Below the pieces are notes generated by a model. It worked only from the letters and a program-made list of their open reading frames with translations, was not told where the DNA came from and made no database searches. The position numbers and the translations under genes were made by a program. A stretch of 64,000 nucleotides of DNA from Protea cynaroides (taxonomy: Eukaryota; Streptophyta; Magnoliopsida; Proteales; Proteaceae), in NCBI GenBank assembly GCA_028583415.1, contig CM053265.1:35194873-35258872 (forward strand), written 5' to 3'. Positions 33,404-45,304 of the stretch are shown here, piece after piece (positions within the stretch are counted from its first letter, which is position 1; the number at the start of each line of letters is the position of its first letter).

Positions 33404-33710
33404 TGTAAGACCCGCACTCTGAAAACCCGGTCTAAACCTTGGTTTTGTGTCGTGACAGGTCTTCCGATCATCACCGAGCCAGACGGGGCAAGCAGATAAC
33501 AAACAGGTACAAAATCGGACCAAAGTCGACCAATTATGCCTGATTTTAGATACCGGTTGATGGTACCGGATGATGGTACCGGTCGACCGGTATGGCCTGC
33601 ACAGCTATGTTCAGAAATTTGGAAATTAGTCTCTACGGGTCCCGCTTTCCTGATTTCGAATCCTAGAAGTTTCCTAATCCTAGTAGGGTTACTAAACCCT
33701 ATTTCTAGCC

Positions 33711-33718
33711 TATAAATA
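33711..33718 (+). promoter_or_regulatory. TATA box of the solo LTR
   Basis: TATAAATA lies about 307 bp into the LTR, upstream of an A/G-rich leader with the GTAAGT donor. Confidence 0.6.
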
Positions 33719-35337
33719 CACCCTTAAACCCCCTCAAATCCTTTCCATTGTCTCTCACAAACCCTAGAGAAGAGAAAGAGCTTGGAAAGGAGAAGGAGCT
33801 AGGAAGAAGAAGAAGGAGCCGCCATTACCGTTTGATGAAGCTCACGCTACGCCTGTCAACGGTAAGTGTTTGAATCCATATTCTTACCCTATGATAGTTG
33901 TGTGGGTGGATCAATACCATGCAAAGTAGGTGTTGATCTAAAACCCTAAATTGGCCAATAAACCCTAAGTTTGCCGTCAAACCCTAGATTTGAGTTTCGA
34001 GATGATATTCATCGAAACGAGACTTGAATGAGTTGGGGATAACTCTAACTCAAAGCCTAGACTCAGAATGGATAGGAGAAACCCTGAGAATCCATGGAGG
34101 ATGAACGACGGCGGTCGAAAAACCCATGTATGGTCTTCTGGAGACATACCGGTCGACTATACCGGTTGCACATAGTGCGACCGGTATGTTGCGACCGCTA
34201 CCTCTCGGGAGGTTATCTGTGGGGACCGGCTGACCATACCGGTCGCCAGTCTTTCCCACAGAGCTGCGACCGGTACGTGCCACCGGTCAGCTCTGTGAGG
34301 GTATTTTGTAACCCTGTTGGGTTCCGACCAACATCAAACCCTAAACAATATATTCTAATGAAACCATAATAATATTGTAGGACTTTGTGACTTATCGTTT
34401 GGACCTTGCGACGTGGAGCAATTTATTGAACGAGCGTCAGGTAAGGGAATCTGACCTAAACCTAATAATTAATGGACAGTAAATCGTTGTTAATCATTGA
34501 TTATCTATGATGTGATGTTTGTGCATATTCACATGCCATCCTTTACTTTCAATTATTATTGTTCATGCATTCATAGGATGTGATTGTTAGGCATGTGATT
34601 GTTTTCGTTGGTGTGTGGAGTGGGGCATGGGCCTGGGATCGCTCTTCACACTGACACCTTTTTGTAGTATTCTATCTTAACATGCTTGGTACGGGTGGGG
34701 TATCAGGGGAAGATCGTGGTACGGTGGTCTCCGATATTGATGTTGTCCCAGCCATCGTTGTGTGGTACTGAGGATTCCGAGTTGACGCTGGCTTGTCCAC
34801 GATGCTTTAGCTCTATCTCTATGCCGTAGGGAGTTATGTTGGGATAGGGTCTACCTGCGTATTGTTTCTATCCTAGTGGGTTAGTTGTGGATAGGGTATC
34901 AGGGGGAGGTGAGGTATGGTGGTCTCCGACCCGGCCTGCACGCTCTAGCTCTATCTCTATGCCGTAGACGGCTGTGCTGGGATAGAGCATACATTGTTGA
35001 CATATAGGATTGGTTAGTTGCGAGCCCAGTTTGCGAGCCATGGCCGTAGGGGCTTAGGTACTGGTATGGGTAGAGTATCGGGGAGGTGCGGGTATACCTT
35101 AGCTCTATCTCTATTCCATGATGGGTGCATGTGGGTTGGTGGTAGTGTGATTACTGTGCGACGCGACACACTCGTGTATAGAGGTGCAGGGGCCACCAAA
35201 CCTTTCTATAGCACATTGCAAACTTAAAACCAGACCACAGCATAAAATGATTGTTACTCATGCATAATCTTGTGAAACTGTCTGATTGTCTTACTGAGCT
35301 GTGTTGTGTGCTCACCCTTTGTATATACATTGTTTTA

Positions 35338-35436
35338 GATGTTGATGCAGGATACACTGTGGACGATTATGTGAACGCTCCGGCGTATGGAGGTGTAGCT
35401 GCTTTGGATGTACAAGCAGGGGAGGGACGGGATTGA
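35338..35436 (+). pseudogene. LTR small reading frame, truncated copy (solo LTR in C)
   Basis: It reads DVDAGYTVDDYVNAPAYGG... and meets TGA after 32 codons; the codons after the TGA still resemble the Cys-containing tail (SSCEG). Here the upstream 60-bp exon-like block is open in frame with it. Confidence 0.4.
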
Positions 35437-35762
35437 TCTTCATGCGAGGGCCCTTTCCTGCGTGTACCGTGATTTGTTTTATTTATTTATTTCAGTTATT
35501 TTGATTGGATTAAAGGGATGTGAAAGATTATTATTTAATATGTTTGAATTTGAATAATGTGATATATATTTACATTATCAATAGATACTCAGTTCATTCT
35601 ATTTAAAGTCTTTCGCTGTATATTTATATTCTGATTGTGGTTATGTGTAATTGGTTTGTATGAGTGGACACAGCCTATTCGAGATCCTGGTGTGAACCGT
35701 TGGTTCAATGACGGTTCACTCACACCGTTCTGGTTGGATCAGAATTGGGGTGTGATAGATGA

Positions 35763-35964
35763 GCTGTTGGCTGCTCAGCACGCATCTGACGCTTGGATGG
35801 GAGAGCTCCTAGAGGTGCAGCGTGCGACTGATCAGAGGATAGCCGGTCTCACAGCTAGTCTCTAGACGACCCAGACCCAGGTGGCTTGGTTGACTAGGGT
35901 CTATGCTGAGGACTATGACAGAGATCGTGAGGCCCCGCCTCCTCCTTCGCCTCCAGCTTCTTGA
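35763..35964 (+). CDS. Antisense accessory gene of C, 3' part (coiled-coil tail)
   Basis: After the solo LTR the frame resumes ELLAAQHASDAWMGELLEVQ and continues through RATDQRIAGLTASL, one TAG, and VAWLTRVYAEDYDRD to a Pro-rich end and TGA at 35962-35964. The homologue at 55158-55454 has Gln in place of the TAG and no LTR, which gives the undisturbed order. Regular hydrophobic spacing suggests a coiled coil and oligomerisation. Confidence 0.7.
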
Positions 35965-36226
35965 TTTGTACTTTACTTTTCTTGTACTATAGAGAAACTG
36001 TCCGGATTATGGACTGTACTCTGCTTTAGCGATGTATATACGTTTTGTTTCTCTCACTCATTGTATGTAACTTGTTTTCCCTTTAATAGATGCATTATTC
36101 TCTTTTTAATTTGGTTTCAATCATCACTTGTGCTTACAGTGTGTTTGTATTAAAGCTTTTAATTTATCCTATCTCAGTTCACAATGGTCTTGAATGTGTG
36201 TCAGTTCGGCGGGCAAGGCCTGAGAC
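35965..36226. other. Leader between the antisense-gene end and the primer site of C
   Basis: About 260 bp, AT-rich, without coding. It is the start of the genomic RNA leader on the minus strand and the 3' flank of the antisense gene on the plus strand; the pair ends tail to tail here. Confidence 0.5.
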
Positions 36227-36238
36227 GCTCTGATACCA
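36227..36238 (-). promoter_or_regulatory. Primer-binding site of C (initiator Met tRNA)
   Basis: The minus strand reads TGGTATCAGAGC three bases after the LTR end GTGTGACA. This is the standard complement of the 3' end of plant initiator tRNA-Met. Confidence 0.9.
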
Positions 36239-36241
36239 AGT

Positions 36242-38547
36242 TGTCACACCCCAATTCCGCATTATTCAGAATGGTGTGATGAACCACTAAATAACCAATG
36301 GTTCAACCAGGATCTCAAATAGGCTATCCCCGTGTTATCCAAACTTACACGCATCCACAATCATAATCAGAGTAAATACATAATAGCGGAAATCTTGTAA
36401 ATAAATGAACTGAGAACTAAGATGATATCAGTAATTTAATAGCAAATTATTTTGTATTCAACTAAGACATAAATATTTAAATATCAAATACAAGTCTTTA
36501 CAAATCCAATGAAAGAAACCTATAAAAATATCTAATCAAATACACACGAGTTGCACTCGCAAGAGGAGTCGTGTGTATCATCTTCATCTCCAGCGTCCAT
36601 TGCTGCTATATTCTTGTACGCAGACGCGTTCATATAATCTTCAACTGTGTAACCTGCATCATCAACTAAAAATATTCGACGTCGAGGGGTGAGCACACAA
36701 CACGGCTCAGTGAGTAGGCAAAACAATGCAACATTACATATGCATGCAAAGAAAAATCAATTTATATCTTCGGTCTGGTATATAAGTTTGTAGTATGCTA
36801 TAGAAAGGTTGAGGTAGCCAAAGGTCGCGTTTATTGACTCCGCCTCTATACACGAGTGTGTGACGTTACCCGAAGATCACGTTTATCGTCAACTCACATG
36901 CACCCAATCATGAACAATATATAACAAAGGTTACGTTTATTGTTATATAGTGCCATACCAACACGTAAGCCCCTATTGGCGAGGGCTGCAAACTGGGCTC
37001 GCAACTAACCAATCCTAATGCCAAACAGTTTATCCAAGGCCTCACCTCACCATCCCTCAGAATGTCCATAGAGATAGAGCTAAGTCCCCCCGGTAGAGTC
37101 AGAGACTACAAGGACCGAGACCACCTCCCCTGATACTCTACGACATAATAGTTCTGCTAAAGTAATGGTGATACGACGATGCCAATGCACAAGACTTGAG
37201 TTAGAAATAGAGCTAAAGTGCTGAGACCCGCTAAAGATTAACGTTTATTGACGTTCTCATCATACCTCCCCTGATACTCGCTCGCATCAAGCACATCAAC
37301 CACACACATACAAGCACATGCCTATTCCTATCATCATCATCATCATCATGTTATAAACAATAAAGTAAATATGCATGAACAAGTAATAGAAATATTGGAT
37401 GGCATGTTGTATGCACATTACAAACATATTCGCATAGAATCAAGCATAGTACAGGACTCAAGAAATAGAAAATAGTTTATTATTAACCAATTTAGTTTGG
37501 GGTTAAGGTTCCTCACCTTAGCTTGCTAAAAGATAATTTTCCAAGCCTTAAAATCACCTTTATATTGTTATTATATTGCTAGAAGACCTAACAAAGTCGA
37601 TAGAATTTAATTAGAATTAATTCAAAATTTAAAAACCATTCTGTCAACTGAGGGTCGATGCTAGGGTCGATGGGTCTATCGACCCTCCCCTCTTTCTGGA
37701 CTTCCCGAATGCTGAGGGTCGATGGTCATAAACACCTAGGGTCAGATGGTCTATCGACCCTCGGTGCGACCCTCGGTGCACTCTGGTCCAATTCCCACTT
37801 TCAAATCCATTCTTCGTGTTTGGTGTCCTATGGCTTGCTCCTACATTCCATTCTACATTCATTCCATGGTCTAGAACCATGTATAATCCATCTAAATAGT
37901 TTTCATGCATCCTCCTATGGTTTTCCATGAAAACCTAACCATGGATGGATGGTTTGGGTTTCTCCGAGATCACTCTCTCTTCAATAATTATCCTAAGGTC
38001 TGTAGAAACTCATGGAATTAGTATCCATACCTGAGAAGATTACTTTTCCTCTGAAATTCTCTTCCTTTTTGCTAGGTTCTCTTCCTTGCCTCTATTCTTC
38101 CTCTTTTCCTTCTCCTCTCTTTCTCTTAATTCAATTAGGGTTGTGAAAGGAGTGAAAGTGGCTTAGGGACGTCCTTTAAATGGGCTATAAACATCCTAAA
38201 ATAAGCCCCTTTGAGATTAGGAAGGAATCCAATCGAAAATCTTGAAGTTTCCTATTTTCTATTTTCCACAGGATTCGAGGGTCGATGGGAGGGTCGATGA
38301 TCCCGTCGACCCTAGGGTCTTAAGCTGTCCGACCCTCCCTTCAAAACTGAGGGTCTGACTTTCTGTTTTGGGAGGTCCGACCCTGCTTAGCTGGGTGTGT
38401 GACCCTCCCTTAAAATAAAGTGTTTTTGGGTCGATTTGATACCTGGGATCTCGATCTCCTTCATGCCCTTGGTCCATTTGACTTGACCATGATGGGTAAA
38501 CCTGGTTCAAGGTGGTAAGACCGGGTTAGATTGACACGGGTCTTACA
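36242..38547 (-). repeat. 5' LTR of element C
   Basis: On the plus strand it begins TGTCACACCCC and ends GGGTCTTACA, 2306 bp, followed by the duplication ATAGT. It matches 22167-24483 closely. Motif clusters are at 38277-38410 and 37648-37788. As the 5' LTR it would drive transcription of the element from a TATTTAAAG-like box near 38180. Confidence 0.9.
36532..36666 (-). CDS. Conserved LTR small reading frame, 44 aa (C 5' LTR)
   Basis: VDDAGYTVEDYMNASAYK... ending SCECNSCVFD and TAG. It is the pair of the 22457 copy and differs at four residues; no indel has entered. Confidence 0.45.
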   Translation of the reverse strand, partial: VDDAGYTVEDYMNASAYKNIAAMDAGDEDDTHDSSCECNSCVFD

Positions 38548-38552
38548 ATAGT

Positions 38553-39887
38553 GACCTGCGATCGGTATATGCGACCGGTATGTCCATAATGGGTTGGTTT
38601 TTGACGCAGTTGGTTTTCGACCAACATAAAACCTATGGAAATTTTTTTAACTAAACCATAATATCATGTAGGACCTTGTGATAGCAAGTTTGGACTTTGT
38701 GACACGGAGTAAGCTAGCAATCAAACGTCAGGTAAGGGAATCAGACCTAAACCTTAATAATTTAATAACAGTGAAACGTTGTTAATATTTATTGTTCTAT
38801 GGAATGTTGTTTGTGCATATTCACATGTCATCATTACTTTCAGTTATTATATTGTTCATGCATACTCGTCATGCTAGGATGTGATTGTTAGGCATGTGAT
38901 TATTTTGTTGGTATATAGAATGGGAAGGACCAATGGTCTTAGATCATTCCTCACACTAGCACATTTTCGTAACACTACTATCTTAGCATGCTTGGTGTGG
39001 ATAGGGTATCAGCGAGAGGACGTGGCACTATGGTCTCTAGCTTGGCCACCAGACTCGAGTCCTATTTCTATGCCATAGGGAGTTATGCTGGGATAAGACC
39101 TACTGTGATGACATATCAGATTGGTTAGTTACGAACCCAATTTACATGCCCTCGCCAATAGGGGCTTACGTATTGGTATGGGTAAGGTATCAGGGGAAGT
39201 ATTGGCTGTGTGTCATCCGGACACTTTAGCTCTATCTCTATTCCATGGTGGGTGCATGTGGGACGACAATGGTGTTTAATCTATTGGGAAGATTCACACA
39301 CTCGTGTATAGAGGTGCGGTGGCCTCTAATCCTTTCTATAGCACATTGCAAACTTACAAACTAGACCAAATGTGAATGTTACTCATGCATGTTGTTTGTT
39401 GCATTGTCTGATTTTTTTACTGAGCTAAGTTGTGAGCTTACCCTTGTGTACACACTATTTTTAGATGTTGATGTAGATTATACTGTGGAGGACTATATGG
39501 ATGCTCCGGTGTATGGAGGTGCTGCTGCTCTGGAAGTGCTAGCAGGGGAGGATGAGCATGACACTTTATGTGAGTGGCCTTATTGCGTGTACCTCTAGGA
39601 TGTTCTTGGTTTAGCTTATTTTATTTATTTCAGTTGAATTTTATAAGCAATGTAAAGATATCTATTTACGTTTTGGTATTTGGATAATTAGATAATTTAT
39701 TTTATTTATCAATAAAAATACTCAGTTCATTTAAATTAGGACTTTCGCTGTATTTATTTATAATCTGATTATGGTTATGTGTAATGATTTGTATAAGTGG
39801 ATACGATCTTATTGAGATCCTAGTGTGAACTGTTGGTTTAGTGACGGTTCACTCACACTTCTGGTTCAATCAAAATTGAGTGTGACA
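38553..39887 (+). repeat. Solo LTR, right part (after element C)
   Basis: It continues the LTR of 21321-22166 after the second ATAGT and ends GAGTGTGACA. The flanks AACAT (21316-21320) and AACAC (39888-39892) are a probable 5-bp duplication with one change. It holds GACCGGTATG motifs at 38553-38595, a 60-bp exon-like block with GTCAG|GTAAGG near 38734, and the small reading frame. Confidence 0.8.
39464..39598 (+). CDS. Conserved LTR small reading frame, 44 aa (outer solo LTR)
   Basis: DVDVDYTVEDYMDAPVYGG... ending CEWPYCVYL and TAG, directly after CTATTTTTAG. Many differences from the H copy are at third codon positions, yet the length is the same. The upstream 60-bp exon-like block has a TAA in the joined frame. 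Confidence 0.45.
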   Translation, partial: DVDVDYTVEDYMDAPVYGGAAALEVLAGEDEHDTLCEWPYCVYL

Positions 39888-42800
39888 AACACCCTAGTCA
39901 GCTAAGGCGTTAAGCTAGCTAGTATTACCTTGTTGATAGGAGATTAAATGGTATTTTGGTAAATTTACCAAAGTAACATTTAAAGGTGAGTTACATTATA
40001 CTATGGTAATTAATGGTATTGGATGCACCTAGTGTAGTAGAATATAGCACAAACTAAGCTTGTTACTATGTGGATAGGTGTGGTATTTATTTAAATATTT
40101 TGACTATATTGTAAGTTATTTATTGTAATGATTATGTTACATTCAAGTATTATATTTGTTAATGTCTTAATATATGGTTTCCTTCTAGATTAATGGCTTA
40201 TTTTAGAACCATTGTGTAAGGGTACCACAAGGTCAAGGGTTCAAGTTACAACAGAAAGCTGTGGGCTTTGTTTTTTCATTTATAAATTTTTAGGTATGAT
40301 GTGGCAGCCTATGATTAGAGAAATCAATCTATAGGATATATTTTAATGCAAAGGTATTATTGTAAATAAGGGTTCAAGAAAAGGATAAGAAATGGGTTGT
40401 GAAATGACTTGATATAATTTATGAGTTTTGTCAAAGGCATTTTTGGTCCCTAAAATAAAAGGGTTCCAAGCTTGCTAAAAATTGAAATTCATGCATGTGC
40501 AAAAAAGGAATCTTAGAGCATACATGAGTCTTTTCATTCTTTTAAGATACCCTATGGGTATGGGTTAATCACCCATGCATTGGGTGAGAAATAGGGATAT
40601 TATGGTCAAGCTTATTTGGAAATTTGAGAAAAACATGAAAATATAAAACTAAGACAAAACTTCATCTCCAAGTTTTACACTTTGCTGAAAAACTTGAATG
40701 TGGGAAATAGCTATGGTCTTGGAGTATTGCTTGAAGATAATTTTCGTTCTTGGAAGAACTAGTGGGCTGGATTATGAGTTTGATTTTCGAAAAAGAATTC
40801 TTGTGATGTGTGGAAAAAGTATTGAAGAGATTACAAACTGATTCGAGTTTATCGGATTGTGAGTTGTTGAGAGCCTCTTGAGCAAAAAAACGTGAAAAGG
40901 GGGGAAAGAGTTGAAAACGTAAAGAGGAAGAAGGAAGTTGCTGTTAATGTTTTTATTGGGAGCCCTATATGCAATCTCTTGCTCACATGAGGTAAAAACC
41001 ATTTTTTTAATTGAAAGATTTGTATTCTTAGTTTGAGATAAGAGAGAACAAGTTGGGCTTTTCTTTTGTACCTAAGGTTTGGAGTTTTTTTTTTTTTTTT
41101 TTTTTTTTCTATATGCTGAAAACGTAAATGGGAGGTAGGAATTTTGTGTTTGGAGTTTGATTAAGGTTTGACATTCCTCTTGAGGGGTTCTAGTGGTTGA
41201 ATGTTGGTTGACATTAAGAGATGTATTTTAGAGATTCTTAAGCTAAAGTGGGGTTAGGAGGCTAGATTTTCAAGTTCTTAAAGCAAGTAGAAAGTTGCCA
41301 AAAATATTTCCAGCTTTGTCTTTCAAAATTTTGATAGCTAGTAAGAAATTTGTGGAGCAAGTGAAAGAGGGATTTAAGAACCTTTGAGGTAAGTCAAATG
41401 CTATTTTATGTTATGTGTTTGAGGTATGATAAATTTAGGGAGAACCTTACATTAACTTAAGACTTTCAAAGGTTGTTAATGGCTGAAAATTTTAGAGAAG
41501 AAAATTTTCCAAAATTATAACATTGTAGAAAATAGATCGTATCTTGTAATCTAACCGTTGTAACATTCTCAAACTTTGGGAAAATGAACTGTATGATATG
41601 TTTAAACATATACTCAAAGATGAAGTCAATCCATCCAAGGAGTAGAACGTTATGAATTTTTTAAACAAAGCTATATTCTGACGACGAACTATGAGGAACA
41701 TGAAAGTTTCGACTTATCTTGAAATTTGTCTATTAGAAAATCACCAAACTTGGAGGAAATGAACTGTAGTAGGTGCTCGCTAACATCCAAATTTAAGAGA
41801 AATCCAACCATGGAAGAAGAAACCAAAGTTGCCCGAAGGACCCCCTATAAGCTTTCGCACGCCCCTTTTTATTTGTTTTTGGTTGGTTTCTTCTGGAATT
41901 CATTCCTAGGACCCTTGAGAATGATGTTGGGATAGTTTTGGTGTATTTTTGGGTCATTTCGATATGGATTTGATTACCTTCATACTCAATTTAAGATCTT
42001 TTTGCACCTTGGTATTGTATAGGTATACCCAAGGACTGTTTGTTTGAAGTGCTTCAAGAGAAGGAGTTCAAGTACTCTTTGGTCAGTAAGAGGTAAACCA
42101 TCTAAGTGTTTTTGAAGATTATTTGAGCAAGCAATGGTGGAACTTTATGATGATAGGCAATGAACCTTGCTTATTTATTTGTTTTAAATTTTGTTTTCTA
42201 CTAGGAGGTTTTGAAGGCTGAGTTTGGAGCTCAATCTAGTGGGGTTGTTTTGACTGTGATTTGTGTAGTAAGGTAAGACATTCTAAGCACTATATGAGTG
42301 TGTTATAACTAGATTAATTTATTGTAGGTTGTCATTGAAAGTTCCCTTTTTCTAATGTAGGCTTATAAGCTGAAAGTTGCTGAATTTTTTCTTAATGTAG
42401 GCAAGCTAAATTTTTGGAGTCTACTCTTGGATACTAAATGTGGGTGTTTTTCCTTCCTTGTAGTAGGCTATAGAGATATATATTGCATGTGCTAATCAAA
42501 TTTATAAATGTATGATTGTTGTTCTTTTTATGTATTGATTGATGTAATGAAATATCATGTTGTTAGCCATAAGAATAAATAACAAAGTGTGAGTTTATAT
42601 TTTAGTTTTGTTATATTGAGAAGAGTTATATACAGCGACTATACTTGATATAATGGATAGATGGATTTAATTTGGTTCAAGATGTTCAACAGTATTTAAG
42701 AGATCTTTTAGAAGAAGGTAAGTTTATGTTTAAGTTAATTTATGCATATATGTGACTATGTTTGGTGTATGGACAGTATTGGCAATGGTGTGAAGTTAAT

Positions 42801-44122
42801 TATTGGAATTGTTATATTGAAATGATCGATAAGTTGAGACCAAGTTATATTTAATAGATATTGAATTGAATTATTATTTATTTTGTCAATATAAAGAGAC
42901 ATTTAGAGTAAGTATTCTTAAAGTTTAAGTTATACTATGTCAATATAAAACTGTGATATGCCTATGTGGACAGCAAAGACAAGAATTATAAAAAAGTAAG
43001 TCAGGTTAGGATTTTAAATATCTATGATGCATTGTTTTGATTGGAAATGAAAAGAATGCTAAAATTGTTATTCTACCGAACACATCATATATGGTAAGAA
43101 ATATTTCCTATATATATATACTTACCTATGTTATAAATCTTATTAATATGGCAAGAATTATCTTCTTAACCATAGATTTCAAAATTAATTTAAGATGGCA
43201 AAATCATTCATCAAGTGTAAAACAGCAACTACACTTTGTATGCACCTATTTTGTAAAATCTGTAACAAATTGAATACTTCATGAAAATGAAATATAATTA
43301 TATGCTTAGAAACTAAATTTACAAATATAAATTTTTTTTCTCTAATAGGCATTTGCAGAATGAAACTCCATGATGGGTAGATTCAACACTCAAAGTGATG
43401 CAAAATCTGTTCCATATTTTGTTTCTAGACTAACTGAAATCAATTTAAAAATCATTCAAAATTCAATTTTTATCCAAATATCTTTAAACTAGTTTTGAAA
43501 GCTAGATTGCTTTTTAAGATACCTTTCTCATGTTTTAAGTTCCTTTAAATTTTGAGAAGAAAACCTAGTTCTAGGCTCATGAACATAGTACTTTTATTCT
43601 GCTTCTGTTTTTACCTTATTACAGTGCATGAATTTTTTGGAGGTCATCCTAGAACCAAATCAATCTATGTATTTTAGTGGATCTTTAGAATTCAATAAGG
43701 CCTCTCTCATAATTTTTTGAAGTCCAAAATATCTCATCTTATATGTCTGAATCCATTCCTACAGTCGGATTCCAAATCTGGCTTTTCCAAATATGAACTT
43801 CATTCATGAAATTTTTTTGCCTAGACAAATCTCTATGGATGAAGCTCAAATTAGGAGGAGATACTCCTTATAATACGTAGATTATAGGAAAAATATTAAA
43901 TATGGAGATCAATGATGGAAATCATATAGGATTGCACTCATGTGCAATAAATCATGCTTACTCCTATTTAAGCCTATTTTAGCATATGCATCTTCATGAA
44001 ACTCTAATGGAGATGAGTTATGACTACTTATCTTATCCCAATGTAAGGTGAGTACCTTTTCCCTTTCTCTCTCTCTTTCTCTCTCCCTTTCTCCTTGCTC
44101 ATTGATGTGAATTAAATATGTA
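39888..44122. other. Unassigned AT-rich sequence
   Basis: About 4.2 kb without a supported reading frame. A poly(T) run is at 41087-41108 and a CT-rich run at 44063-44095. A segment near 40540-40620 (GGGTGAGAAATAGGGATATT) resembles 32190-32220 of the control region of C, and CAAGGTCAAGGGTTCAAG near 40230 is reminiscent of plant LTRs. An old, decayed LTR element is possible but I cannot define it. Confidence 0.5.
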
Positions 44123-45287
44123 TGTAACCGCAAGTGCATGGTATCGTGCAGTAACTGGTCGATCTCATGGAGGAATCGCGATTACCCTAACTCAAATAAG
44201 GAAAAGCGTACCAAAGGGATATGATTGAATTAACACCCTAATCACATTAAATAAAAATTAATCAAGCAATAAAAACAATAATAACCATTCATAACAGTAC
44301 AAAAATTTACGAAATCACTAACCATAAAGTAACACAGATTTATTGCAAGAAAGAAACGAAATTAAAAGTAAAAGAATGTAAGAAAAACTTATCTCGATAG
44401 AAGATTTCTCTGTCATTGCTCTTCGTCTTGTTGTCACTCCAAGGCGTTGTGCAAACGATTACAAAGGGAGCCTTCTCCCCTAAATTAAATTAGTAATGGG
44501 ATACAACCTATATTTATCTACCCTACTACAGAGTTCTAAATTTGAAATTAAAACTAAAAATAAATAAATAAATAAATAAAAATTAACTTAAGCAAGAAGA
44601 ACACAACTTGAAAAAAAAAAAAAACTAAGAATCTCAAACTCTCTCATAAATTCTCAAAACGAAGAAAAAACTCATAATAGAATTCTTGGATGATTTTCTA
44701 TTGCTGAGCATCACATATATATATAAGAGAGTAAAGATCACAATCAATCTTTACAATTGAATTGAGATTTTGTGGAGATAATTTTGGTAACCGAATTCCA
44801 ATCTTGTAGGTTCATTGTATATGGACGATTCTTGAGTAGAAAAAATATTGCACCAACTTATCATATCTTTAGAATCATTATCTCTTTTTGAAAACTTCCA
44901 TAATCGATTGGAGCTTTCCATTCTTCCATGCCATGACATTCTCGTAAATTTGATTATAAATAACTAAGGAATATTTTCTCAAGAGAATGGAATCTTTCAC
45001 ATGAGATTGGACTACTCTTTCACTTGGTCTAAGGCTGATCTTATACACAAAATTTGTGGCTCTCCTCATAAAATTCGTCTTATGCCCGGTTGGTGAGTTG
45101 ACTGGGTGAGTTAACTGGACAGGATCACCAAAAATTCATAAAATGATATTTTTAAGCTCAAATTTCTCCATTCTTTCACCTGTACCCAAAAAACATAAAA
45201 TCAAAATTAAATACCCGAGAAGCATCATAAATAGAATAAGAGATGTATATTTTATGCCCTAAATTTACACATAAAATGTGTTCATCA
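44123..45287 (-). repeat. 3' LTR of Athila-like element G
   Basis: The right edge is firm: the minus strand reads a purine tract and then TGATGAACACATTTTATGTG. The left edge (TGTAACCGCAAG) is tentative. A TATATATATAAG stretch near 44708-44725 is a possible TATA box. No coding. Confidence 0.55.
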
Positions 45288-45304
45288 GATTCCCCCACAC
45301 TTGA
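45288..45304 (-). promoter_or_regulatory. Polypurine tract of element G
   Basis: The minus strand reads TCAAGTGTGGGGGAATC beside the LTR start, a form common in Athila-like elements. Confidence 0.65.

Larger units (their letters stand above)
33404..35757 (+). repeat. Solo LTR inserted in the antisense gene of C
   Basis: It begins TGTAAGACCCGCAC and ends GGGTGTGATA (usual ACA changed to ATA). The target duplication GATGA is at 33399-33403 and 35758-35762. Length is 2354 bp, as for the H LTR. TATA box TATAAATA at 33711-33718, donor CAACG|GTAAGT near 33861, exon-like block of 60 bp near 34379-34438 (TTGTAG|GAC to GTCAG|GTAAGG), acceptor TTTTAG at 35338. ACCGGTCGAC-type clusters lie at 33545-33592 and 34140-34295; TAGCTCTATCTCTA modules near 34808, 34948 and 35100. 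Confidence 0.9.
22167..38547 (-). mobile_element. Complete Tekay-like chromovirus C with antisense gene, inverted insert and nested solo LTR
   Basis: 3' LTR 22167-24483, purine tract 24484-24495, pol and gag on the minus strand to 31385, control region and antisense gene on the plus strand to 35964, primer site 36227-36238, 5' LTR 36242-38547. The target duplication ATAGT is at 22162-22166 and 38548-38552. The two LTRs differ by a few percent in the stretches I compared, mostly C/T and G/A changes. Gains since or before insertion are a 2.1 kb inverted segment at 27651-29757 and a solo LTR at 33404-35757. The frame has few breaks, so C is one of the younger insertions here. Confidence 0.9.

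Noticed and set aside
41726..41935. Frames of 69-78 codons within 41492-43273
   Set aside because: They have no recognisable domain, no homologue in the window and AT-driven composition; treated as chance frames.
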